The position numbers and the translations under genes are program-made. This document shows, one piece after another, positions 36,501 to 47,300 of a stretch of 64,000 nucleotides of DNA. The notes under the pieces are model-generated. The model searched no databases. It was not told the DNA's origin and was given only the letters and a program-made list of their open reading frames with translations. Numbering within the stretch: position 1 is the first letter of the stretch; every line of letters starts with the position of its first letter. Origin of the DNA: Chamaecrista fasciculata (lineage: Eukaryota > Streptophyta > Magnoliopsida > Fabales > Fabaceae); NCBI GenBank assembly GCA_003254925.1, contig QANZ01018775.1, positions 156,405 to 220,404 on the forward strand, read 5' to 3'.

Positions 36501-39500
36501 TAACAATCAAATAAAAAACTCTACTCAACCCTTCAAATCCATCTTGAACGAATTAAAGTACCTTTATCTCATAGCCACAAAGCCGTTTCATAATCAAGTT
36601 CTGGGCTGAAATCTGCACATATGGAGTAGAGTTTATTTAATTTACATACCCAATGTATATGAATGACCGCTTTAAAGCCACCTAAACACCACCATCACTT
36701 GACAATCAGTGGCCCAAAGAAGTAAAGTAGTTTTTGCTATAAATCAGAATCAATATTCTACTTATGATTTCCCAAAGAGAACGAAAAGCAAAAGCCAAAT
36801 TCATAACAGAAACAATGAAAACAGGAAGAATGCTACTGGATTTGCATGTAGAACAATGTGACAAGCTAAAAAGTTCTTTTATAGTGCAATGCTTTCAACC
36901 ACCAACCTTTTTGCGTTCTTGACGAATATTTTTTCTCTTACTTTGCTTCATGTCCATCAAGAACTCATCAAAACTGCCAAACATAAAATAAAAACAAAAT
37001 TATGTATTGACAAATGCAAACAAGTAACATTACAAGTCACCTCAAGAACTAACAATAAATTAATAATTTCTATCAAATAAACTAATAATGTATAATATAT
37101 ACATAGCACATCATGTCATCTTCAAAGGAAGTTGAATTGCTTCCATGGTCTAGTAGTTTGTTAATGATGGATGTTGCTTCAAAAACAGAGAAGGAGGCCT
37201 TTAGCAAAAGAGGAAGTCACCATATTTATGGTGTCTATTTGCTGTAAAAATTTAAGGGTAAATTACACTTTTATACCTTGAGGTATAGACCGGTTCTACT
37301 TTGATACTCTGTTCTTTCAAAAGTGATATATTAGTACCATGCTCTATTCGTTGTTAGCACTTTGGTACCCAAAACTTTTTTTCCGTAAGTAAAAAGCACG
37401 TGAAGGTCACGTGCATGGTCAAAAACACGAAGTTCATCCTCCTAAACTCAGATTTCATAATTCAGCCTAAAAAAAACACGAAATCCTCTGCCTTCAAGTA
37501 CATACTGAATCGTGAAACATGAGTTTAAAGTGGTGAATTTCGTGTTTTTGACCATACATATGACCTACATCTGCTTTTTTCCGTCAAGAGGTAACAGAAG
37601 AAAAAGTTTTGGGTACCAAAGTGCTAGCGACAAATAGAATAGGGTACCAAAATATCATTTTTGAAAGAACAGGTACCAAAGTGGAATCGGTCCATACCCC
37701 AGGGTACCAAAGTGTAATTCACCCAAAATTTAATGTTAAAACTAACCATTTCTCAATATAATCAGAGCTCAAAAGGCTTTAAAGTATATAACGGGAGCTA
37801 ATAAGATATTTACAGGTCAGAAATAAATGAGGTAGAATCTAACAATGGAATAATATATTGTCTTTTTGCAAGAAAAGAAAACTAACTAGGACAACGAAGA
37901 TCCAAAAAAAAAGGTAAAGAATGGTCAGAACAATGCAGAGGTGCCATAAAATTGATTTCACATTATGAAGTTACCAAACAGAAAAATACTGAAACTGTTG
38001 TCATCTACCACATACCTACAAGCATGAAGAAACACGTTATGCACAAGCAAAAAGAAAAATTTGCATAGCTTATAGACTATAGTGCTTGTATGTGTATTTA
38101 CTGACTTGAAAATCTCTTAAGGATAGTTCCAGACCTAAGAACTTATCACCAAACAACTGAACTGCTACATGCTATAGTATCTCATTAAAGTTGAGGGTTT
38201 TGTTGATGAAAAGGCAAATGGTTAAAAAAAAGTAACTTAAGTCCTCTTGCTAGAAAAATGGAGTACCCAATTGGATCCAAAAAATATGCCCAAACAAACA
38301 TATAAACTCATGCATTATTTAACATTTTACATTGCCAAAGATATGGATCATGGTATTACACACTTTTTATAGTTACGGTTTTTCCAGTGGTACTGCATTC
38401 CCGTCCTCTGTAGAAAACCCTTTTCACTGAACTTGTGCCACTCATCTTCAGAGGGGAAAGTAACATGTAATGACGAAAGCTGCAACTGTCAAAAAAATGA
38501 AGCCAAATTAAAATAAGCATCAATATCTATTTTTTGTAAATAAAGACCAACAGAATGCAGCACACAGATCCGACTCTAAAATTAAAAGGAAAAAACTGGG
38601 AAGAGTATATATAAATTCACAACCAAATTTCAGTATGGATCAAAGAAAGTTTAGTAAGACAAAATGACTTCATTAAAAACCAAATGTTTGAAGGTGCTGT
38701 AACATTCATCTTCTTCCATCTAGAATATGTGAGAAGTGGGTTGTTATCAGATGCAAATAACTCTCATCCTAGCCATAGGCACTTTTTAGATGGACAGTTA
38801 CTAAGATAATTTAACAGAAAGCTAAATAATATAAAATTGCAATTCATTTAAGTCAAATAAAACATGTTACAACAGAAAATCTAGGCGAGCATAAGGAAAG
38901 AAGGAACTAAAGTATGAGCCAGATCATCAGAAACCGTGAGAATCAACTCAAGAAAATTCAGACGAACATGCTGAGGCTTCCCAGGTTTCAATACTTTAAT
39001 AAACCATTGCCATGCAGATTATGAGATAACTTAGAAATGCAAGTATTTTGCAATAAGAAATTTTCTTATCTCCATTGAGAAATAAGAATTTGAGTTCATA
39101 TTAAGAGTCTAGAATAGCAAGAAACATCACATTGATGATCATGACATTGATTATAATGACAATTCTTGAACTGATATCTAATGTAGCGACAAATTAAACA
39201 TGAGAGATGATACCGGTGAAACATATACAGTGTCTTTACAACCACATTCTCACTTGTAAAAGTTACAACCACTAATTCAATACCTTATCAGTCAGATCCT
39301 TCATTGCAGATACTATGATATCAAAAACTTGATCCTTGAATGGGACATTACGAACTAAAATCCTTGGACCAGTTACTGGAGTGAATGGCACACAACATTG
39401 TAATTTTGGGTAATATCTTAACCCATAGCTATAATATGCATCAGCCCAAGAATGATCAAAAACAAATTCACCGTATGAATGGCTGCAATACAAAACAAAA

Positions 39501-41876
39501 GGTTAGAGAGCAACCAATAGATAAAGGGATGGATTAAAGCTCTAGTACAAAGCAGTAAGAAAATTACTTTTAGACAAAAAGACAAGCTCCATAAGGAACT
39601 AGAAAATAACTTGCCGCATGGATGATGTAGCAGATGCCAAACCTTTTAAGATAGAGTGGAACAACACCTACAATCACATTGCCTTCATCCTTGGCAATGA
39701 TGTGGCGAGGGGTCCATCCTGTTTCCTGAAATTTTGGAGCATAAGATAACAGAAGTTCCAGATATTAGAATAGGTTCACTAGCATCACCAAACTTAAAAC
39801 TGAGTTACATGATATATCAACCATAGACCCTGAAGAAGTGTCCAAAAAGATGTTACTGGGGATGAAAGAGATATCATTTTTCAAAAAGAAAAGAAAAAGG
39901 GCAAGTCATCCTCTGGTTTCCAGACAGTTGATTTCATCAAACTTCAAATAGTATCCAACGTACTCTTTGTTACTAACAGTTCATTTCTGTGCATAATTTG
40001 CAGCATAGTTATGTTTCAATGCCTCGTTGGACAAAGAATAACTAATTGAAAAAGGAAATTAATATTCCAATATTTTGCATTTTATGCAAGAGCACACCCA
40101 TGTTCATGAGTGCACACACAAAATTACAAGGATAACATAACTAGAAAGATTAGTAGCACTGAAGATTTGAAAGAAGATCTTGATAGTATTTATTGTACAA
40201 GTGAGTCCAAACTCCACATCCAGTAGCAGGAAAAGTAAAACCATCTGAGTTTATTTATGGTATATCAACTGCATTAGCATAGTAACTATGCCATATAGAC
40301 AAACAAAATAATTGTTTGCCCAGCAAGCACTGAAAAGAACTGTCTTTTTAGAATAAGCTAGAACTAACAGTTACGGAGATCAAACAAAAAACTATTTATT
40401 TCATAGGAATTGGAATCTAAGAAAGTATGACAAAGGACATGTTCATGTTTCCTTATGCAATCCTGTATACTCATAATATCGGCAAGGAAACCAAAAAAAA
40501 AGGGTTAGAGCCGAGAGGACCAAATAAGATTTCAACCATATGGAATTAATTTTGATAAATAGCAGTTTGATTTTGGACCACCAAAGGGGTTTTACTTTCT
40601 TTACATTTTCAGTTTTGACTTCAGAAAAATTGAATTACGGCATGTGTACCTTTTCAAAAAAAGAAATAAATAACATTTTCTTACAACATAAATTCTATAG
40701 GGAGAAGCCTTGAAAACTAAACCAAAGCAATTCCTTGATATCAGCTTCTACATACCTGCTAAGCTATATGACACAGCAAAGGAGAACCAAGATCTATATG
40801 CTTCCTAATTGTTGATATGGCCTATCATTATAAAATTAACAGTAGAATATTTAATTTCCACACCTTTACTGCACAACCTGTGTCCTCTAAGGTTGATAAA
40901 AATCCGTGGGTAAGAAATGGATTGAACTTTTCCGAGCCTGTGGCATCCAGAGCACAAGCATCCCATTCACTGGATGCAACCTCTGAGATTGAAGATACAA
41001 CTGAAACTGTTATTGTTTTGGGTTGTGCCACGTTCACCCAGTCCTGAACACAATAGTCAATAAAACAATAACTGCTTGAGCAAATTGAAAGTGAAAACAA
41101 CAGATAAACAAATAATTTTTTGCCATAAAAAGCTACAAAAGGACCAGTAAAAAGAGACCACCTCTGAGCCAGATGCTGTCAAAGTAAATTGTCCCAATAC
41201 AGAATCCATCACTTGCGGTTCCCTGGATTTCCTAGGTCCCCAAAAAAGTGCACAGATTCTAGATGCCTTAAGTGAATTGCCCATACACTGTCTAGATAGT
41301 AACTTGGCCTACAATTAGAGAATTAATCCTCAATTCAGAAAATCTCCAAACATATATGTAAAAGATAGGAACTACAAACACCTCGTAAATGCCTAATCAG
41401 TAATCACACACTGCCTCAACATAACCCAATCTAATCATGCAGTGTTTACACTCCAATTAATTTCCCGCCACGAAAGAACAATGCTTATTACTAGTCAAAA
41501 TTCGTCAGCCACATCCGGAAAGAAGCCAAAATGTATTAGCCTTAATAAGTCCTTTCTAGTTATTTACATAAGAACAACTGGAAAAAGCACCCCAACAATG
41601 GAGGCATACATATAATAAATATAAATATTATCCAGAACCCAAAATGAAATTATAACTTTGTGGCACACCAAATCAAACAGAAACTTGGAATGTATTAAGA
41701 TTAAGAATATAAGAAGGCATATACGTTGTTATGTTATGTTATGCCCTAGTGTGAAACATCATTAGAAATTCCTGAGTTATATAGGCGAAAAAGAAATCTC
41801 GAAAACTTACAGAAGGAGATGAGAATTGGCGACCAAGAAGTGGAGAAGGCTTGCAGCAGCTCATTAATTCTGCCAT
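33542..41876 (-). CDS. DUF482/FemAB-like GNAT-fold N-acyltransferase (469 aa, 12 exons)
   Basis: Exons in transcript order: 41876-41811, 41308-41162, 41043-40864, 39725-39643, 39482-39284, 38485-38364, 36973-36907, 36612-36562, 36162-36110, 36005-35795, 34476-34306, 33601-33542. All phases agree. The protein matches the family called DUF482, COG3146 or FemAB_like (predicted N-acyltransferase). Landmarks: DWVNVAQPKTITV (about 72), GWTPRHIIAKDEG (about 134), HSYGEFVFDHSWADAYY (about 160), WGSPYLTREFFHEMG (about 324), GGDTLFGRLWGC (about 362), LHFEACYYQ (about 385), GEHKIQRGY (about 412). The first 70 residues are Ser/Arg-rich with few acids, like a plastid transit peptide. Substrate is unknown for the plant proteins. 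An in-frame upstream ATG at 41930 would add 18 residues. A foldback element sits in the intron before the 36973 exon. Confidence 0.88.
33700..34015. repeat. Foldback MITE-like repeat in acyltransferase last intron
   Basis: GAAGA-rich sequence on the left and TCTTCTTTTCTCC-rich sequence on the right form a loose inverted repeat that ends in TTTCCAAACATATC, like the ends of the repeats near 7690 and 35043. The limits are approximate. It is intronic. Confidence 0.3.
35043..35415. repeat. Foldback MITE-like repeat in an acyltransferase intron
   Basis: The left part TTTATTTGGAAATGAGGAAAGG faces a right part CCTTCCTTCACTCCC ending CTCTAAACAAGTATG. A (CA)n run lies at 35105-35121. Class and ends are uncertain; no target duplication was confirmed. 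Confidence 0.3.
35702..35723. repeat. G homopolymer run with an unresolved base
   Basis: About 21 G with one N at 35716, in the intron between exons 10 and 11 of the acyltransferase gene. It marks a sequencing limit and supports doubt about homopolymer lengths elsewhere in the window. Confidence 0.9.
37256..37724. mobile_element. MULE-type foldback MITE, 469 bp
   Basis: Left end GGGTAAATTACACTTTTATACC; complement of right end GGGTGAATTACACTTTGGTACC. The arms stay complementary inward through repeated GGTACCAAAGTG words. A perfect 9-bp target duplication, AAAATTTAA, lies at 37247-37255 and 37725-37733, which fits Mutator-like elements. It encodes no protein and sits in an intron of the acyltransferase gene. 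The end sequence is nearly the same as in the element at 42263-42690. Confidence 0.85.
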
Positions 41877-42262
41877 GGATGCTTCAACTTTCGCGCGTGG
41901 CTTTGCTGTTTGTTGGGATTCAATTAGCAAGTGATCACTTCAATCTGGCAGTGGCACACACTGCAGTGGGATTGACGACTGATTTTGGCCACGTATCAAA
42001 TATTTATAGGCACATATTTTAATTTTAGACTGTTTTTTTTTTTTTTTTTTNNNNNNNNNNNNNNNNNTTTTTTTTTTTTTTTTGTCTGCTTTTTCGTAAA
42101 AGATGGGTGGTGTTTTCTGGTATTTATTATACTACTTATACTTCGTGACCCAAGAGTGGTTGGTTTGGATAATTTGATAGTTAGGAAGTTGGACATTTTG
42201 GACAGAAAACCAAGTTGGCATATATACATGAATTAGAGCGATTATATATATATATTTTTTTT
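41877..42262. other. Upstream region of the acyltransferase gene, with an assembly gap
   Basis: Promoter/5' UTR side of the minus-strand acyltransferase. Seventeen N (42051-42067) lie between T runs, so the true length is unknown. No motif was recognised. Confidence 0.5.
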
Positions 42263-42690
42263 GGTAAATTACACTTTGATACCCTGTGGTTTGGTCCTAT
42301 TTCACTTTGGTACCATGTAGTTTGAAACCTGACACTTTGGTACCCTGTGATATTCTTCATTAACACTTTGGTACCTTTTGGAGCTATTTTGTAATTTTAA
42401 TCATAACAAATTTTGTAAAAATTACATATTGACCCCAAATTTTTTTTTAAAGTTTTCATTTTAGTCTCTAGATAATATATATCCAGGGATCTATTTATAA
42501 TTTTTTCAAAATTTTTGGGGTCAATATGTAATTTTTGCATAATTTGTCATGGTTAAAATTACAAAATAGCTCTAAAGGGTATCAAAGTATTAATAGAGAA
42601 TACCATAGGGTACCAAAGTGTCAGGTTTCAAATCATAAGGTACCAAAGTGAAATAGGGTCAAACCACAGAATACCAAAGTGTAATTTACC
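42263..42690. mobile_element. MULE-type foldback MITE, 428 bp
   Basis: Left end GGTAAATTACACTTTGATACC is the complement of the right end GGTATTCCAAAGTG-type arm closing GTGTAATTTACC. The arms carry the same repeated GGTACC and CACTTTGG words as the element at 37256-37724, so the two belong to one family. Both flanks are T runs, so the 9-base target duplication cannot be told from the T tract itself. Confidence 0.75.
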
Positions 42691-43450
42691 TTTTTTTTTT
42701 GTGGGCCAAGTATATAACTCGATATAAAATATCGTAAATTTATTGGAAATAAAGAAAAAAATCTTTTTTTTTTAAATTTTTATTGACCTAATTATAATTG
42801 TTTATGTTATAAATTTTATATATTTTGTTTGTACAAAATAATAATATTATAGATTTATAAGTATATATTATTTTTGTATAAATTTTACAGTTATATTTTA
42901 TTAATTATGTATTACCTTTATCTAAAATAATTATTTGATCGATTAAATCAATGAAACTTGTGACTCAAACATTTTTTTTAGTCACTCACCTATCCAATTT
43001 TAAAACATTGGTTTATACATGCCACCACACATAACATATTTTTTTTCTTGTGTTTATTTATGCACTCGTAACATATTTTCAAATGTTTTAAAACTAAAAT
43101 ATATAGAAAAATGTTTTGAACGAATGATTTTTCAATCTTTTTATGCTTTTATATTTTTTTATTTGTTATTTTTTCTTATGGTTGAAATATTATTATTTCA
43201 AATTTCAACTAAGAATTATTTTTGTCTAATTCATGGTATTCATTGTAGTAAAGGATAAATATGAGTTGAGTTTTGTTAGGCAAACTATTCTTTTGGTTTC
43301 TAAATTTTATATTAAGTGTCAATTTTATTTTTAATTTTTTTTTATGATTAACTTCATTTCTAATATTTTACATTTTGGTCAATTTTACTTTATGTTTTTA
43401 TTTAATTAAATATTAACAATATGACTAATGATATATAATTTAAAATAAAT
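42691..43450. other. AT-rich intergenic DNA with a MITE-like arm
   Basis: No gene. Around 43290-43420 the sequence TTTACATTTTGGTCAATTTTACTTT resembles an arm of the inverted-repeat element at 3885-4215, without a clear partner arm. Confidence 0.45.
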
Positions 43451-43451
43451 A

Positions 43452-43960
43452 GGCCAAAGTCCTATTTTGGTCCCCCAGTTATGCTCCTTGTTCCAAATAG
43501 TCTCCCAGTTATTTTTTGTTCCATATTGGTCCCTCAGTTATGCAAAACTTGAAAAAGTTGGTCCCTCTAACGTTTTCCATCCATTTTTCCGNAGAAACTG
43601 CCGCCTACCGCCGCCGATCGAGTCTGTCCAGGTCCCGCCGCAAACCGCCGTCGGATGTGCTACAAACCCAGAAAAAAAACTTGCCGGCAATATCACGAAC
43701 TCAGCAAACGAACTCCGACAAATCTTCCCAGAAAACGCCGCTCTCCGCCGCCCTCTGCCGATCAACGTCGGCGACGAGCTCCTCCGCGAAAACCGTCGAG
43801 CTCTGATCAAGAATCACGAGCTCACGAACAGACTCCGAAAACTCCGCGAATCTAGCCAGAAAACCGCCGCTCTCCGCCGAATCGTTGTCCTCCGTTGATG
43901 AACCGACGAGTTCCGATCATCGCCGTCGTCGGACAAGTCTAACGTGATGGCAGAGTAGGG
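43452..43960 (+). mobile_element. One-armed MULE-like end with GC-rich filler
   Basis: GGCCAAAGTCCTATTTTGGTCC at 43452 closely follows the end of the MULE foldback at 1694 (GGCCAAAGTGTAAATTTGGTCC), down to the spacing of the CCAAAT-AGTC word. It runs into a GC-rich stretch with repeated CGCCGCTCTCCGCCG words (near 43735 and 43866) which is foreign in composition to its surroundings. One N at 43592 lies at the junction. No matching right end was found before the next gene, so it is either cut off or misassembled. Open frames through it are composition effects. Confidence 0.5.
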
Positions 43961-44305
43961 TTCCTGTTTGGCTTGGAAATTGAGGAGAGTGGAGGAGGGT
44001 GCGGTGGTGGTGGTGTTGGGGTATAAAGAACGGCTGCCGGCACGGTTCCTTGTTTGGATTGGTTGGATCTAATAAATAAATAAGGACCAAAAGATTGGTT
44101 GGATCTTTCAGTGTTCCTTGTTTGGGTCTCTGGGTGCTTTTGGGCTGCGCTTAGTTGCTTGTTTGCCCAAAAAAAAAACGTTTCTAAAGAACCAAAATTG
44201 TACAGTCCTTGAAAGCAAAATAAATAAATAACTACATTGAAACTCCGATTCCCGGAAAATTTACCGGAACCAAACACTGTAGAGTTATTTGCAGCGGAAG
44301 AGACG
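43961..44305 (+). promoter_or_regulatory. Upstream region of the CCCH gene
   Basis: Likely promoter and 5' UTR of the gene starting at 44306. An upstream in-frame ATG at 44237 could extend the protein by 23 residues. No clear TATA box was identified. Confidence 0.35.
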
Positions 44306-47300
44306 ATGGACGAACCGATGAAGGAGGAAGAAGGCGAAGAGAGGGTTACGTGCACCGATAATAATAGCCAAGGAAACGAGAAGGTTGTATTATCGGGAGA
44401 TATGAATCGGAAGGAGAAGAGGAAGGTTCTCAAGAAACTGAAGCGGAAGCAAATGAGGAAGGAGATTGCGGCCAGAGAGCGCGAGGAGGAGGAATCGCGG
44501 CTCAACGATCCTGAGGAGCAGAGAAGAGTACAGTTATTGGAACAGGAAGAGGCCGAGAGAGTCGAAAGGGATAGGAAGCTGTTTGAGGAAAGAGAAAAGG
44601 CGTGGATCGAGGCAATGGAGAAGAAGATGAAGGAGGCGGCGGAAGAAGAGCAGATGAAGCTTCTCGAAGAAACTCATAAGCAACAGGTTTGTCACTTTGT
44701 TAAGGGTTTAGCATGACCCCTTCTAAGTTTTTTTTTTTTTTTAAATATATATTTCCTTTTGCTCCTCAGTCAAGTTCATTAATCTGGCTCTTCATTTAGC
44801 TTTAATAGGCTTTGCTTAGTAAAATGCACGCAATAATTATGTATTGAACTTCATTTGGTTGTTGAGAAACTTCCAACCAAGGCAGGAAAAGTTGTTGTTC
44901 TAGGCTTAAGCATATGCGTAATCTAAACACTCTTATTCTAACCATATGCCTATACATTTTATGCCCCTTCTTCAATTGCGGGGTAATTAAGTCCTCCCTT
45001 ACTTGAGGAGGAGCTGACATTTTTAAAATTCTAAACCAGTGAAATTTTATTCTATAATTGACTTTGGAAACATATTTACACTTCAGCAAGAGGAGAATGA
45101 ATTTATTGAGGATGATGAATGGGAATACGTGGAGGATGGGCCTGCTGAGATTATTTGGCAAGGAAATGAGATCATCTTCAAGAAGAAAAAAACGAGGATT
45201 CCAAGGAAAGATTCAGGCAACCATAACGAAAAGGAGGTAATGCTTCTTACTATTACTAAATTAGGTTTGTCTTCATTTTCATTACTTTGGTAGTAAATCA
45301 ATGCAAATTTGTTGTTTTTGTATGTACTGCAGGAAGCTGATAGACCTACATCAAACCCTCTGCCCCCAGATTCTGAAGTCTCTTCAGTTTCTGCACAACA
45401 GGTTCTTGAGAGTGTCGCACAACAAGTTCCGAATTTTGGAACTGAACAGGTATCCTCCTTGTTATTTATGTATTTATTTTTGGGTGGGACCTCTTTCAGT
45501 TTGAGTATCATTCATTTTTGGAATGTCTTGTATTCAATGACCTTGGCTTTATGTCGATGTTCCTTATAGTTCTTGGCTTCTTGCCTTCTCTTTGTCCTTT
45601 TTAGGTGTTAGGGTTCATATTTCCTAAAATCTTGCTTGTATACTTGTGTATGCAGGATAAAGCTCATTGCCCCTTCCATTTAAAAACTGGAGCTTGTCGA
45701 TTTGGTCAACGTTGTAGCAGAGTTCATTTTTACCCTGATAAGTCATGCACGCTACTTATGAAAAACATGTACAATGGTCCTGGCCTTGCTTGGGAGCAAG
45801 ATGAGGGGCTTGAGGTCTGTTACTGCTGCTTTCATGCATTAAGTGTATCCTGATGAAAATTCCTTTATCTTCTACGGTATTACTGTACAGATATTGTTAC
45901 TCTGTCCATCTCTGATTTCTAAATAATAGAATATTCTTGAAATCTTTAGTCTATAGACTCTATACTTGGTTCATTTATTACAACAAGAATATTAATTGTG
46001 GGTGATGCCTCACTTGGTGGTGCATACATCTGACTAATGCCCTGTAGTTTATTGTCCTACTTCCTAGTAAAGAATGGTGATATTAGAATATGTAGTCCAA
46101 TTCAAAGTATTCAGAGTATGATGGTCTAGGGCCCCAAAAGAAAAAGTTCTTCTCAGTGGTGTAAACACTGCTAAATATAGGTTCCTCCTTCCTCATATCT
46201 CATGATCTGGAATTTAGGATCATTTGGTTGCCCAAAATTCAATTTTTTCCTTTAAACATTCAAATTTTCAAAATTCGTCATATAGTTGCTTCATATAATA
46301 ATGTCCTTTTCTACGAATGTGGGCAGTTTTATTCTTTTATTTTTAGAGTTATTTTCCTCTGTTCTTTGACTCTATTATAACCAGAGATTTCTTTGCAAGA
46401 TCCATCTCAGTGGAGATTCATGGTTTTGGCCTGATTGGTTGAAGTTAGCATTATTTGCTGTTGTATCCTACTTGCTTAGCATGGGAATATCTATCACATA
46501 TTGATCACTCCATTTTGTTGATTACTTAGTTCCTTTAAATTGTGATCTGTTGTCTCCCCTGCATTATTTTTTCTTAATTGTTTGACTTTTTGTTCATATT
46601 CCTTTTTTTTTCCCCTTTTTCTTATAGTTTTCTATCTAATATTTGAATTTTTTTTCTTTCAGAATTAATACCATCACCATTATCCCTGTGTATGACTGAC
46701 TTTTATGTCATTTTCCATGTTTGAGAAGAAAATATTATAATTTTCTGGATGGTTCACTTATATTTATGTCAATGTTGCAGACATAAAGAAACTGTATATT
46801 TATAGTTCATATTTATTTATTTTTTAATGTGTATCACAAAAATTGAAGAATATACAAAACATATAATTTACAAGTTCTTTCTCCTTAACCATAAGTAGTT
46901 GCCAGGCAATATTCAAGTCATGAGTTGTGGAGCCGTGTTGCAGACTAATGTTCATTACATCCTAAGGGTTGAAATTGCTGGCAGCAAGACCTAAAACAAC
47001 ATGGATGCAGTTAGTAATTCTTAAAGGATGATTTTGCTGAAAATTTTTTTTTTTAAATTTTTTTGGGTTTCTTTTGGTGTTGGGAGGGGATGTTACTCAT
47101 AGCTTATGTTACTATCATTTATTTTTAGTCCTTTCATCCTTCATTATACATATCAACATGAAAGAAGAAGTATTCCAGGCTTATAGCAGACATATGAAGT
47201 CATAACTATTCTAAATCTGTAGCTAAAGCTCATGACAACATTGTGAACTTTCTAGGATCCCCAAACTAACATATATGGTTGGACTGTTTAGGGCTCATTA

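Noticed and set aside
41877-41930. Upstream start codon of the acyltransferase at 41930
   Set aside because: It is possible and in frame, but the added residues are acidic and lysine-containing, less like a transit peptide. The start at 41876 was preferred without certainty.
43467-43898. Arg/Pro-rich open frames as a gene
   Set aside because: Several frames on both strands are open at once because of GC-rich CCG repeats. There is no family match, and the stretch starts with a transposon end.
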